Assembly (NCBI RefSeq): GCF_020379485.1
Contig: NC_063437.1
Span: 15,091,726-15,155,725, forward strand
Direction of reading: 5' to 3'
Length of the DNA: 64,000 bases
Origin: Brassica napus
Taxonomy: Eukaryota > Streptophyta > Magnoliopsida > Brassicales > Brassicaceae
Below the pieces are notes generated by a model. That model saw only the letters and a program-made list of their open reading frames with translations. It did no database searches and was not told the origin of the DNA. The translations under genes and the position numbers were made by a program. Below are positions 1-11,770 of the stretch, one piece after another. Numbering within the stretch: position 1 is the first letter of the stretch; each line of letters opens with the position of its first letter.

Positions 1-1532
1 GAATTGGTGGATGGTGTTGCAGAGGACGAAGTCGACTTTCTTCACGTCTTCGAATGCTTTGAAGATGATTTGGTGGACCACGGAGGAGATGTCGGTTTCT
101 TGGAGATATGATGCTGTGTCTTTCGGGTTTATTGCTTCGACCCCGGGGATGTAATCGATTAGATCTCTTCGGGTTTCTGATTGCATTTGAAGAGAAAGTG
201 TCAGAGTTTAGATAAATCAGAAAATGTAAGGATGCGTTTGATAAAATGTATGGAGTTGATATTAGTAACAATTTTTTTAACAGACCCTACAAGAAAATGA
301 ATTTATGGACCCAAGTTACCCAACTACACCTGACATTATTCACATGCGCCATTATTAGTGACAAAAGTTATCTTAAAGCGCTGCCTTCATTATTTCCCAA
401 TTTTATGTCTTTTACCTTTACTTTTTTTTTTTCTTCCTTTTTGGTCGGCAATTCGTAACGCTTACTTTTAAGAAAAAACAAAACTAGTAAATAATGTTTC
501 TGTAAGAAACATAAACCATACAAAAATATCTCTATCCCTTAGGTAGGTATCACTTTCACTCTTTCAGGCTTATTTAAAATATGGCAAAACGGAGAAACCA
601 TAACTAAATGATATTTTCCTATTACGTGATTTCAACATGTATTAAAACCCAATTTATAAACAACCTGGAAGTTTGTCATCCATTGTGTTTTTATAAATAT
701 AAAAGCAAATTTTGACTGTGTAATGCATATTTCCTGAAAATGCTCACCAGTATTAATGTTTCTATCACAAGATTCACAACTAGCATATCATATAAGTGTA
801 CATATAAATAACAGAATATTCGGATCTCCTGGATCGGTAAACATGACCTCTTAATCTTTTACTTTCATTTCAAAATAATATAGACGTTGACCAAGACAAA
901 AGTTTACTAGGATGATCTAGCGGTATTATTAGTTTTAAATATAAAATTTGAGAATTGAATTAAAATAATTAACTAAACTAAAGAAGAAGATTAAGAGGAT
1001 AATTAAATTTACCTTGAGCACCAAAATGACCATGAATCCGAAGCAGATCCATATGGTAATAGAGAGAAAAAACCAAAGCAGCTTCGGTCCAAAACGAGAC
1101 ACAAACCAAACCGAACTTCCTCGCAACCACCGACGGCCAAACAAAAAACGTGTCTGCGATCATCACATTCACACCTTCTCCGACAAGACTCTCCACAAGC
1201 TCCTCCACGTGAGCCGAGAACACGTGCAGCAACGCAGATTGGTACTGGTCATGGTTCAAAGACCGGTCAAACCCGAGAGGAAGTCCGTCGGAAACCGTAG
1301 CGTAACGTATGTCAAGACCAGACTCCGATCTAACTCCGGCGAAAATATCCCCCGAGTTGATCTGGTGGTGGTTGTAATGAGTGTTGACGAATGTGACGGT
1401 GATCCCCTGCGACGCGAGCTTGATGGCTAAGTGTACGAACGGGTTTACATGTCCTTGGAATGGGTATGGGATCAAGAGAGCATGAAGACGATGATGTTTA
1501 TGGTGTTTGTTAGGGTTTTTAACGTCCGCCAT
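1..1532 (-). CDS. UGT86A2: UDP-glycosyltransferase, UGT86A2-like (5' part, cut by window edge)
   Basis: Family 1 UDP-sugar glycosyltransferase, expected to move a sugar from a UDP-sugar to a small acceptor in the cytosol; the acceptor is unknown. Exon 1 is 1013-1532 and starts at the ATG read from 1532. Its donor GT lies at 1012-1011, and an 836-bp intron separates it from exon 2 (1-176), which continues beyond the left edge. About 232 of some 480-490 residues are visible, all from the N-terminal acceptor-binding half. Seen: the motif LLIPYPFQGHVNP near residue 20, which carries the family's catalytic His, and ADTFFVWPSVVARK. The splice joins Gly-Ala-Gln to Glu-Thr-Arg, as I recall for Arabidopsis UGT86A2 (At2g28080). 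The C-terminal PSPG box that binds UDP-sugar lies outside the window, so intactness cannot be judged. Confidence 0.9.
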
Positions 1533-3347
1533 TAAAATTGGGATCTTATTTCTTTGGGAGCTTTAGATATAATGAGGAGAAACCAAGAACGAGAGAAATT
1601 TAAAGGTTATATTTTTTTGTTAATTAAAATAAAATAAAAAGGAAGAATCTGTGATTAAGAAAAAGAAAGTAAATGGGGCAAGTTGGGAATAATTGAATGA
1701 CTTTGCATTGATTCGCGGAAACGTCCATGGAAGTGGATGGTTAGTGGCATTTCTATGCATTTTCTCCTCTTTGGTTTTTAGTATATATAAATACAATTTT
1801 GGGATTAATGACTTGTTTTCTTAAAAGATATTGTTAAGCAAATCAAGTAAGATACCATGGCTAAAATCTAGTTCCTAGTAAAGGTAATGACCATAAGATT
1901 AGGATTGAAAAGTTTTTAAAGTTGCCGATTCAAAGTAGTTTATTTGTCAAAAATATTCTCCTTTTCGCAACGAGGGAAAAAAAAGAGCTGATGTACCATT
2001 TATATATAAGAAGAAAATATGTTTCTTTTTTGCTTGGCCCATTATATACATCTAAAGTTTATGCAAATTCCCTTGTATTATTTGCCAGCATCTATTATGT
2101 TCGAAGAAGATTAAAACGAATATCTATGAGAAAGCTTCCTTAAGTGGTGGTGGAGGGGATATGCATTATAGAACGATGCTCGTGGTCATTGTAAATTTAG
2201 GTGTATTTTTTTCTGATGAATCTTTGATGTTTAAGTAAGAAAGAGTTGATTTGAGCAAAAATGAAAGCAATTGGATAATCTTACATGTGGTTTGTTGTTT
2301 ATAAGATTTAGTGGATTATGGTGCTAAAGTATTCTATTTAGAATAGAGTTCATCGAGTTTCGTCTTGCAATTGGATAATCTTACATGTGGTTTGTTGTTT
2401 ATAAGTCTGCTTTGTGTGATATTTTTTTTATCTTTAGTATGTTTGAATACCGGGTAATCATTTTCTTGGATCGATATATTAAACCACTTATGAGTGTTAT
2501 GTATGGAGCCACATATGTTAGAATTTAGGAGCAATAAGAATGTAGAACGAAAAGCTAATGAAATTGATGAAGAACATAGTAATCAGTTTACAGAGAATGT
2601 GAAGTATCAGAGAGAAACAGTAAAGTCTGGGAGCTAAAATATGAAGGTTGAACCAGAGAAAAAGTTAAGGTAGAAGAAAATAGATAAAAAAATTTATTTT
2701 CTCTTTAATTTAAATCTGTTATAAGAGTTGTTTATATGTAAAAACTTACAAAATAATCTTTTATCAAAAAAAAAAACTTACAAAATAATAAACAAATGAA
2801 AACGGGATATAAGTAGACCGAAATGATAGGACATATAATAACTATATGATTCAAATTTGAATCTCCTAACATTCACAACTAAAAATTAAAAAATATTTTA
2901 TTTTGATAAAAAGTTAATATATAGTAAATAAAAATATATAATTTGAATCTCCTAAAATGGCGGCCACTACATAATCTTAATTTTATTGAAGGCTTGAAAC
3001 TTACGTGCCATCTACAAACTTGAATGCATATAAAAATATATGCGCTTAGAGAAGTAGTCATTTAATTTGCTACTATTGCATCTTTTAACTTTTATTTTTT
3101 TTTGGCATAAATGTTAATATCTTATACCAAATTTAGCTTTTTGACAGAAGCATCTTTTCTTTGTCCGACTAGTAAATATTATAATGTGTAGCTGATAAAA
3201 TATCTTGTAAGATCATGTTAGCTTGTAACCAATAATCTTTGCAACGTAAAATCCTTATCTGTCCAGAATTACACCAATATCAATAATCAAAGCATTAGTG
3301 AAATAAGGGTTCCGATTAATAAAATAATAAATAATAGCATCTTCTAA
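1533..3347. other. intergenic spacer upstream of the UGT gene
   Basis: AT-rich spacer between the UGT start codon and the first Mutator-like miniature element. I see no supportable gene. It holds a 39-bp direct repeat (2267-2405, listed separately) and a small local duplication of an aaacttacaaaataat motif near 2743-2790. A possible TATA box for the UGT gene, read on the minus strand, sits near 1781-1793. Confidence 0.6.
2267..2405. repeat. 39-bp direct repeat spaced exactly 100 bp apart
   Basis: The 39 bases at 2267-2305 are repeated without a mismatch at 2367-2405. Each copy begins gcaattggataatc and ends gtttgttgtttataag. The 61 bases between them are unique. Nothing else marks it as a mobile element, so a local duplication is the simplest reading. 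Confidence 0.9.
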
Positions 3348-3909
3348 TTATATTTTGGGCAATTGTCAATAATAGCATCTTTTGAAGTTTATGTCTCAAA
3401 AATAGCACTAGAAGAAGAAAGTCACAAAAATGACATTCATTAAAAGGTAAAATATCCCTAATACCCTTGGTTTAAAATTAAATAAACAAACAAAAATAAA
3501 TAAAAATAAATAAAATAAAAATTAAAAAAATGAAAAAAAGATTTTTTTTTTTATAGTTTCAGATTATATGTTTTCAGATTCGAAATTTTTATAATTTTTT
3601 TTTTTCAAAATTTTTTTTTTTTTATTTTTTTTTTCAAATTTTCTTTTTATAATTTAAAAATACTTTTTAAAACTGTTTTTAAAATTTTTATTTTTTATTT
3701 TAATATTTTTTTTTATAAAATTTTAAACCCTAATTCCAAAACCCCACCCCTTAACTCTAAACCCTAAGGTTTGGATTAATTAACCCAAGGGGTATAAGTG
3801 TATATTTACCTCTTTAATGAAACCTATTTTTGTGACTTTGAACCTTGAGAGCTACTTTGGGAACATAAACTTGGTTTGGTGCTATCCTAGTCTTTTTCTC
3901 TTATATTTT
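3348..3909. mobile_element. Mutator-like miniature element, copy 1, with 9-bp target duplication
   Basis: The element proper is 3357-3900 (544 bp). It starts gggcaattgtcaataatagc and ends ctagtctttttctc. The exact 9-bp direct repeat ttatatttt flanks it at 3348-3356 and 3901-3909, which is the target-site length of Mutator-like elements. The ends are only weakly inverted: ATAGCAC followed by AAGTTTATGT is recognisable in both. The interior is poly(A)/poly(T) rich, includes the block aaccctaattccaaaacccc, and encodes nothing. A close copy with different flanks lies at 14808-15354, so this is a dispersed non-autonomous family. Confidence 0.85.
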
Positions 3910-4398
3910 GCCAATATGAAAAGTCGTAAAATACTCTGGTCGGCTTTTTTTTAAAGTACTCTGGTCGGATAAAACCATACTCAAAAACCTGCAATCCACA
4001 CTCTTTATATTAGATCATATAGACCATTTTGTAAACTCGAGAACCCATAACTAAAACATTCCAACAACATTTACAACCATTGAAAATCAACGTCAAGATC
4101 GTCGTAGACCCAATCATCGAGACAATTTTTAATTGTGTTTGAAACATATATCGGCCCTCAAGTCTTGTGCCATTTATGGCTCAAATAGGCTACATCAGTG
4201 TACATCAACAATAACATTATCTTTACTAGTTAGAACTGGTATCACAAAAATGAGTAAATATTACAAGGAGAAACAAATATGACTGACCACAATTAGCAAC
4301 TTTCTTTATCAGCAAATACCCATGGCCTCAATTTTCTTATGTTCCTCAACTCGCATGGCAACAACTTATTAGCCCTTCTCGCAAAGTTCCAATGTCAA

Positions 4399-5661
4399 TT
4401 ACTCCTTAGTGCAATGCGCATCTGTGCCATGCTGGACACACTTGCTATATCCAACGCTTTTAAGGAAATCGCGTATCTCTTTGGAGCTACTATTGCTTGC
4501 CTTGAGCAATCTTTCATCTTCCTCATAGATTAGATAAGGAGCTTCCGCCGGTTTCCTGGAGAGCAGCTTCTTTGCACCGTTTAAAACATGCTTCTCCCAG
4601 CCTTGAACATCGATCTTGATTAAAAGGATCGGTTGAGAAGGCGGGATGAGTTCATCAAGAGGTATGGATTTCACTTGGACCGCTATTTCTTTGTTGGACT
4701 TGAATGCAAGTCTTGCCCCCACCTCCGAAACCGCGCTGTTGTCAAGCCTTCCAACCAACTGTATCAACAACACAGAATAAACCAATTATATGGTTACATT
4801 GATAACTAGTTAGCACTCAGTTTCACCTCTTATGCATAATAAGAACCGTCTCCAACTCATAACACTATTTTAGTGTCAAAACTATTTCAATATTAAAAAT
4901 AAATTCATCTCCAACCCAATTCTAAAACACTATTTTAAACCTCTCCACTCCAAATTTGACTAAACTAATATAAATCTAATAAACAGAAACAATAATGCTA
5001 TTTTTCTAACTAAACTAATCTGAGACAGTAGAAATGTGATTACCTTATGGAAGGTAATATCCCCATTTCTATCAGAAGCAACAGCTTCAAACACAGTGAC
5101 CAAAGAGGCAACTCTATTGAACCAAATCCCATCACAGATCCTCTGCAAATTCTCGAAAACAGGCTCAAAAGCCAGCACTTTAAACCCCATGGCCGCGGCG
5201 GCGAAGCTAGCCATACCGACATTAGCTCCCACATCAACGACAAACCCATCTCTTTTGCCATCAGCCCTCATCCTCTCAAGAACTTCTTGGATCGTCGCGG
5301 AGATGTCCGGTTTCCGAAAGGGCTTCCCTTTGAGCAGCCTGACGATGTTCTTGTGCGGCTTCTCAGGGAGGTTCCCGAGATCGGCGAGGGAGTAGAGGAA
5401 AGGGTATTTGAGATTCTCGACGACGTTGGCGATCACGGGTTTGGATTGGGGGCATTTGAAGCAGTCGAAGGGAGGGATTGGGAACTTGGTGGAGATGGTC
5501 GGATTTGGATTTGAGTTTTGGAGATATGAGGAGGAAGAGGACGATGAGAAGAAGAAGAAGAGTGAGGAGAGGAAGATGATGGAGAGAACAAGAAGAGTGA
5601 TTATTAAGGTCTTTGGTGCTAATAGCTTCTGATTCTTGTCTCTTTTCCAGGCGTTTGCCAT
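4399..5661 (-). CDS. FkbM-family (Methyltransf_21) SAM-dependent methyltransferase, membrane-anchored
   Basis: Two exons, 5044-5661 and 4399-4758, joined by a 285-bp GT-AG intron, encode 325 residues. Residues 18-38 form one hydrophobic segment behind a basic N-terminus, suggesting a type II membrane protein, followed by a Ser run. The SAM-binding motif I FVVDVGANVG lies at 140-149 and VLAFEP, with the ribose-binding acidic residue, at 162-167. Exon 2 carries LLIKIDVQGWE, the post-motif typical of the FkbM fold. FkbM proteins are O-methyltransferases; the plant substrate is unknown to me. The start at 5661 gives the basic/hydrophobic N-terminus. I do not recall an Arabidopsis gene of this type between At2g28080 and At2g28100, so it may be a transposed gene. 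The intron contains short runs such as aacactatttta and catctccaa that look like a decayed miniature transposon. Confidence 0.85.
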
Positions 5662-7422
5662 TGATTTGTTTTTCCGACAAGAACGAAGTTTTGATCTGTT
5701 TTTTTGTAATGGGAAGCTAAAAGCTCTACTGTGAGTGATTTCAGATCTGACAGTAACTGACGAGAGATCTGATCAGTCTATGAGTGGAATTGGGCCTTGT
5801 TTTCATTATTATTGGGCTTAGTCGTTATAGTGCTAAGGCCTTGTGTGTATAGCTATTGTGCTCCTCTTTTAAATATGTTAATTTTTAAAACTAACTTAAT
5901 TTAAAATACTTTTAGTTATGTTATATTTATAAACTTACTGAATATTATTTTATAAATTTCTATTGATAAAAAAAAAAATAATTTTTTTTATTAATTTATG
6001 GAAAGCAGCCAAGAGTAAATTTTATTAACAAATGGAAATTTGTCTCTCTCAAAATATTATATATACAATTTTTTTTTATAGAATCAATAGAATCAGAGTG
6101 AAGAATATTCAATAGAAATCTCTCTCTTAAGAAATTGGTTCCTCTCAATTTTTGTGTTTCTATATATTATAAAGTACAGAAATTTTAATGGTTTATTGAG
6201 CAAATGCAGAGTGACGAATATACAATATAATCATACTTAGATATTGTTCGAATACGGATCGGTTCAGATTTTCGGATACTATAGTTTAGGGTTTTGTTAC
6301 TGGCTCGGGTAATTCTCATAACTAGGTTGGATTCAGATTGGTATGCTTTAGGTTGAGTTACATTCGAAAAATAACTTGTAACTAACTTTTAAAAACCAAG
6401 AACTCATACAAAAAAACAAGAAAAATCATAATCTTGCAAATCCGAAAAAGTTTAAAACTTCTGATTCAAAATTTTTACTTGATTAGCCATATCGGAAAAA
6501 TCGTAGAAAAAATTGTAGTAAGATGATCAAGGAAAATGAGGAAGAATTGGATGAGAGAAACGAGGCGGAAAAGAAAAAGAAAGACAACAAAAAAAAAAAT
6601 TTAAAGACGAGAAGCGATAGACAAATCTTTGAACAAAAATCTTTTAGCACAAATAATCGCATACATGTTATCTTTTAGTAAGGCTAAAAACTTTTCATTG
6701 CTTCTAACATTGCGAATATCAAGATTGGATTCGGATTCGGCTCCAATTATGCTAAAATTCTTGTTATCAGTCTTTGAATCATTGGGAATAATTGGTTAGA
6801 CTATATCAAATGTCTTTATTTTTAATTATGTTTCTAAAACAAACAAAAAATTGTTGTATGAAATTTTTTAGAGCTACAGTGTAACCATTCATCCAATTTG
6901 ATTTTCTTCATACAGTTTCTCTGCAGCCTTCACTGGGTCCATAAATCCAATTAAAGTCAGCTTGTTCGAAACAAGATCTGCTCTCTCACTGTTTCAACTC
7001 ATGCACCGTAAGTCAAACATAGGAGAAGAACATTACAGATGTTGGATTTCAACTTTTCGCCAAAATCCAGAGTAACAACATTTCATGAAATCAAACGATT
7101 AAACAAAGATTCCACAAACCATTTAATTATTATTAGACAAAAAAAATATTTCTTATAAATAGCATTATGGGTTTAATGACAGTTAAATTTTAAACATTAT
7201 AAATTTTAACAAAAAAGGGTCATCATTCATTTAAAATGTAAACAGTAAGTCTCATAGTAATAACAAAACAGAGTAATAATTATTGCTTTTGCATTAAGTT
7301 GACATCTTTCTAAAATCAATTAATCAAAACTCAATATAACCAAGTTAAACTAATCACAGCCAAGTATAAAACTAAAGAGACAACAACAAGTCTCCTCTCC
7401 ATTGACAATTGAAGAAGATCAA
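5662..7422. other. shared upstream region between FkbM gene and FUC1
   Basis: About 1.76 kb separates two divergently transcribed genes, so it holds both promoters. It is AT-rich with no supportable reading frame. The stretch 6231-6400 has GGTTCAGATTTTCGGAT-type words that recall decayed hAT subterminal repeats, but I find no paired ends or target duplication there. Confidence 0.55.
7365..7370 (+). promoter_or_regulatory. TATA box, FUC1
   Basis: TATAAA lies 53 bases before the FUC1 ATG, followed by a short CT/CAA-rich leader (caacaacaagtctcctctcc). The position suggests a transcription start around 7395. Confidence 0.5.
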
Positions 7423-9010
7423 ATGTCTCTACTCACTCTCCTCTTCTTCTCCTCACTCCTCTCCCTATCCAAATCTACCCCACTGAAACCACACCCTCTT
7501 CCGATCCTACCCCTCCCTTCATCCCAACAGCTCCAATGGCAGCTCGGATCCATGTCCATGTTCCTCCACTTCGGCCCCAACACCTTCACCGACTCCGAAT
7601 GGGGCACCGGAAAAGCCGACCCGTCCGTCTTCAACCCGGCCCACCTCAACGCCACCCAGTGGGTCCAAATCGCCAAAGACTCCGGCTTCTCCCGCGTCAT
7701 CCTCACGGCGAAGCACCACGACGGCTTCTGCCTCTGGCCCAGCGTCTACACCGACTACTCCGTCAAATCCTCCCCCTGGAGAAACGGCACCGGCGACGTC
7801 GTGGCGGAGCTAGCTTCGGCGGCGGCGGAGGCGGGTATCGGACTCGGCCTTTACCTCTCTCCGTGGGACCGCCACGACGGAGCTTACGGGAAGACGTTGG
7901 AGTACAACGAGTTTTACCTGAGTCAGATGACCGAGTTGCTGACAAAGTAACGTCCTTTCTCTCTCATACCCACGTTTTGATTCCGTTTATTGAATCTTTT
8001 TACCAAAAAATAAAAAAAGATTGAATCTTTTTGGTTTTTTTAGGTATGGAGAGATTAAGGAAGTGTGGTTAGATGGAGCCAAAGGGGAAGGAGAGAAAGA
8101 CATGGAGTATTACTTCACCACTTGGTTTAGTTTGATCCACCAGCTTCAGCCCGGCGCCGTTATATTTTCCGACGCCGGGCCTGATGTCCGGTGGATCGGC
8201 GACGAAGCTGGAGTCGCTGGGTCCACTTGCTGGTCGCTCTTTAACCGAACCAATGCGAAAATAGGGGACACTGATCCTCTCTACTCTCAGCAAGGTGATG
8301 GGTTTGGACAAGATTGGGTGCCGGCGGAGTGTGATGTATCGATCAGACCGGGTTGGTTTTGGCACGCGTTGGAGTCTCCTAAACCGGTGGCTAAGCTTCT
8401 GGATATATACTATAACTCGGTGGGGAGGAACTGTCTGTTCTTGCTCAACGTTCCTCCTAACTCCTCAGGGTTGATATCTGAGCAGGACATCAAGGTTCTT
8501 AAGGAGTTCCGTGAGTTGAAAAATTCGATTTTCGCCAATAACCTCGCCCTCAAAGGTTTTATTAACTCGAGCAGCGTCCGTGGCGGCCAGTTTGGTGCTG
8601 AGAATGTTTTGGAAGAAGGGTTGGATAAGTACTGGGCGCCGGAGGAGAAGCAGAAGGAATGGGAGCTGTACTTGGAGTTTCGAGATCCGGTTAGTTTCAA
8701 CGTGTTGGAAGTGCAAGAACCGATCCAGATGGGTCAGAGGGTAGCGTCGTATCATCTGGAGATGCGGAACGTTGAGAGCGGTAAGTGGGAGAGAGTTGTG
8801 AGGGGCACTACGGTTGGTTTCAAGAGGCTTTTAAGGTTTCCGAGATGCGAGTCGCGGTCTCTGAAGCTTGTGGTGGAGAAAGCGAGGGCCGACCCGCTTA
8901 TATCGTACATTGGAATCTACATGGATAAGTTTTCGGATTCGGGGAGGAACTCGTCAAAGATAACAATCACAAGGGCACTTCAGGAGGAGCTTGTACTGAA
9001 TGATTCCTAG
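7423..9010 (+). CDS. FUC1: alpha-L-fucosidase, glycoside hydrolase family 29 (FUC1)
   Basis: Two exons, 7423-7946 and 8044-9010, with a 97-bp intron; 496 residues against about 506 in Arabidopsis FUC1 (At2g28100). The start is the ATG at 7423, which gives a hydrophobic signal peptide (MSLLTLLFFSSLLSLS); a longer frame from 7402 begins at TTG and is not a plant start. GH29 landmarks are the substrate-pocket motifs FLHFGPNTFTDSEWG and TAKHHDGFCLWPS. The nucleophile is the Asp of VWLDG, about residue 185, encoded just after the splice. A C-terminal discoidin-like beta domain follows from about residue 340. The family removes alpha-1,3/1,4-linked fucose and should act on complex N-glycans in the apoplast or vacuole. 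The first exon is strikingly C-rich compared with the spacers, consistent with codon use, not transfer. All motifs look intact. Confidence 0.95.
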
Positions 9011-9982
9011 AAATAATTTTTGTGAGGAAGTGTTATGTGATCATGTAATGTATACTACCATTGTGGCTTCTATCTAAAGCAAATAAAATGATCAATGTCT
9101 CTCTTTTGTAAGTCACCGTTTCACCTTTGAGAGTATTTATTTGGGTCAAGAAATAGGCTTTTGGTAAATGTGTTGAATCTCCTCCTCTGAGCTGTGCAAT
9201 TGAGAAACTGAAACTTCAGTTTTGTGTTTATGAATTTGTGTTGTTTATTAATCTAGCAGATTAATGTGTTGACAACAGATACATCAGTCGATTTGCTTTA
9301 ATAGAGCTGCCACGGTTATATATTTGGTTGTTCAGCCGATGAGTTCCTCCACTTCACTAAGCTCAATCCTAAAGCTTGTTAAAAAAATCACACTCACTTT
9401 GCTTTTTTTTTGTATATACGCAGAAGCTGTTTAAACCTCTGATTTAAGTTTTTCAATGTTGTTTGTTTCCATCTGCAGCATCTATGGTTAATCACGTGTT
9501 TAATGGAGAAACACTTCGGATGCAATTGACTCAGCCTCGAAACCTTAGGCTCAACACATTAGAGTGACTTAAGTTGTTCCAATAATATCAGGGTTTCAGC
9601 CATCTATAGTAACACTGAGACATCTCTGACGCACAAACAGTGCTTCTTTGGGGTATTGTACATCAAATCACAGTTTCTTTTGTTTTGGTGTCAAACATAT
9701 AGATGCTACCAGCAAAACACAAGTCGTTTGGTATCTTGTTTATACTTTAGAAATCACATTTTCTCATGTTGGAGTTGAACATATGTAATGTACGCTACAA
9801 CAACCGCAAGTCGTTTGATATCTTGTTTACACTTGATTTGAAGCCTCTGTGGAGTGTTTTAGAGAGGGACTTGTAAGAGCGTAAGAGAACTGTTATCAGA
9901 CGCCGTTCGAATCTGGTAGCCTGCACTGTGTTTGTTTTAAACTCTCAAAGCAGTAATATACACGTGTCAAAATATTATTGGT
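9011..9982. other. convergent 3' spacer between FUC1 and FRA8
   Basis: Both flanking genes end here. An aataaa poly(A) signal for FUC1 occurs at about 9083 (gcaaataaaatg). A decayed direct repeat is visible: tcgtttggtatcttgttta near 9721 and tcgtttgatatcttgttta near 9808. No reading frame is convincing. Confidence 0.5.
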
Positions 9983-11770
9983 TTACAGAACATCATTTGA
10001 CTTTCTTCTAACAGACCTATTCACTTTCTTTGACAAAGCTTCCAGAACTTGCCACGTGGCATCTCCCTCTCGCGGAGGAACATTAAACAGAAGGGCCCGC
10101 CTGACAGACGGATCCTCAAGGTTCTGCTGTATGTCGGACAAATTAGTAGCCGCCACGTGGTCTAAAATATCTCCGAGTCTCCCGACGTCTCTCTCCGCCA
10201 CCGTGAGCGAGATATCAGGCCAACGCACCGCGGATGGGAACGGCAAACGAATCCCGTCGGCGATAATAACCGGCACGCACCCAAGTGCAACCGACTCAAC
10301 AAGTCTCGGGCTCCATGGGGCCCACCCTAGAGGACACAAACAGAAAACAGAACGAGCTATTTCTGACTGGTAACCGGCAAATCTTTGTCGTTGGAGATAA
10401 AACCGCCGGTCACCCCCGTAACTCCTCCATATCTCCGTCCTTATTCGCCTAAATAGAGAAAAAGGAAAGTTAACTCAACAGAACAAATATAATTAACTTC
10501 CTTTTTAAACAGACCAAAATAAATTAACTTTTATTTTAACAGAAAAAACTATAATTAACTATAGTTGAGTATTTAAAATGGTTGTTGTGTAATTCGACAA
10601 GAAAAATTATAAAAAAAAATTAACAAAAAAAAAACAGTTTTGTATAAAGATTTTGTTTGTTACTTGCTGTAGAAGCGTCCACTAATGTTTTTGGGATGAA
10701 TCTCCATCTTCCCGCGGAAGAAAACTCTAATGTCTCGTTCTTTAGCTGTCGGAATATTCTTTTGAGTCTTATGCAAACTCTCCGGCGAGATGTACGGTGG
10801 TATCACAACGTTCTCTACCTCTTGGCATGGATGCTTATAAGTTACACCAAAAGTTTGCAAAACTATAGAGTTTCTCAACATCCTTGGTACCCCATCAGCG
10901 ATTGCTCTATCCTCCTTCAAGTAAAAATAAATAAATATATATATATATAAGTATTATTAAAAAAAAAAATCATGAGTTCATAAAAATAATAATAAAATTG
11001 TCATAATAATTTAAAATACGTTTCTTTTGAAACTAACCATGGTGTGGAAGCAAGAGCCAAAGTCGTGTGTAGCAGCGAAGACGTGGTCAGAGCCACTAGT
11101 ACGATTCCAGAACGGGTGTTGAGCAGAGACGAGGTCTATCGCTTCATTGATGAGTGATCGGGCGTGACCAATCGCTGGAAAGCCGTTGACTGTGCTGAAA
11201 TTGCAAGAAACATAGACAGGGACGAAGAAAAAGTCGGCCTCGTAGGGATCTTCCGTCCGCACGTCTCCGCGGAGGCTGAGCAACGCTTTGTGAAGAGCCA
11301 CCTCCGCAGCGAAGAGGTGGTTGCTGCATCTCTCGTTGGCTAACCAATCTTTGTTGAACTTGGAAGGCAAGTCATAGACGTAGATCTTCAAATTGTTGAA
11401 TACATCTGAAGACAATTAAAACAATAACAACAACAAGATATTGTTATAACATGAAACCAGAACATGAACTAAAAAATAAAATTATGTATGTATAGTTACC
11501 AGTTCTGATGTTGGGACGTTGAAGGGGGAAGCCAAGTCTTTGATTATGGATTTTTGATTCAAACATGGCACGAGAAGGGAGAGGCTTGGGTTTAGGGTTA
11601 GTTATGAGAGGGTTTGATGGCGACAAAGAAGAGGAAGGATGGTCTTCTTGGTCATGATCGACAAAGAAGGAAGCAACAAAATATAGAGTAAGTGAAAAAC
11701 AGAGGATCCATTTGTAGTAGCGTTTGAAACATAGACCTTTCTCTGTTCTTCTCTGTTTCTGTGTAATCAT
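9983..11770 (-). CDS. FRA8: glucuronoxylan glycosyltransferase FRA8/IRX7, GT47 exostosin family
   Basis: Four exons: 11500-11770, 11038-11405, 10664-10914 and 9983-10448, all with GT-AG borders, encoding 451 residues (Arabidopsis FRA8, At2g28110, is about 448). Residues 21-37 form a single membrane anchor behind a basic tail, as in Golgi type II glycosyltransferases. The exostosin/GT47 domain follows: KIYVYDLPSKFN opens it, DPYEADFFFVPVY is the mid motif, and CPLGWAPWSPRLVES with GCVPVIIADG near the C-terminus forms the likely nucleotide-sugar pocket. In Arabidopsis the enzyme is needed for the reducing-end tetrasaccharide of secondary-wall xylan. Every junction keeps the reading frame and no internal stop appears, so the gene looks functional. 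Convergent with FUC1, 972 bp away. Confidence 0.95.

Noticed and set aside
5047..5632. Plus-strand frames opposite the FkbM gene
   Set aside because: Antisense shadows of a well-supported exon with a recognised methyltransferase domain.
6231..6420. hAT element in the FkbM-FUC1 spacer
   Set aside because: Suggestive ttcgga words only; no paired ends and no target duplication.
7402..7422. Longer N-terminus for FUC1
   Set aside because: The upstream extension begins at TTG; the ATG at 7423 gives a proper signal peptide.
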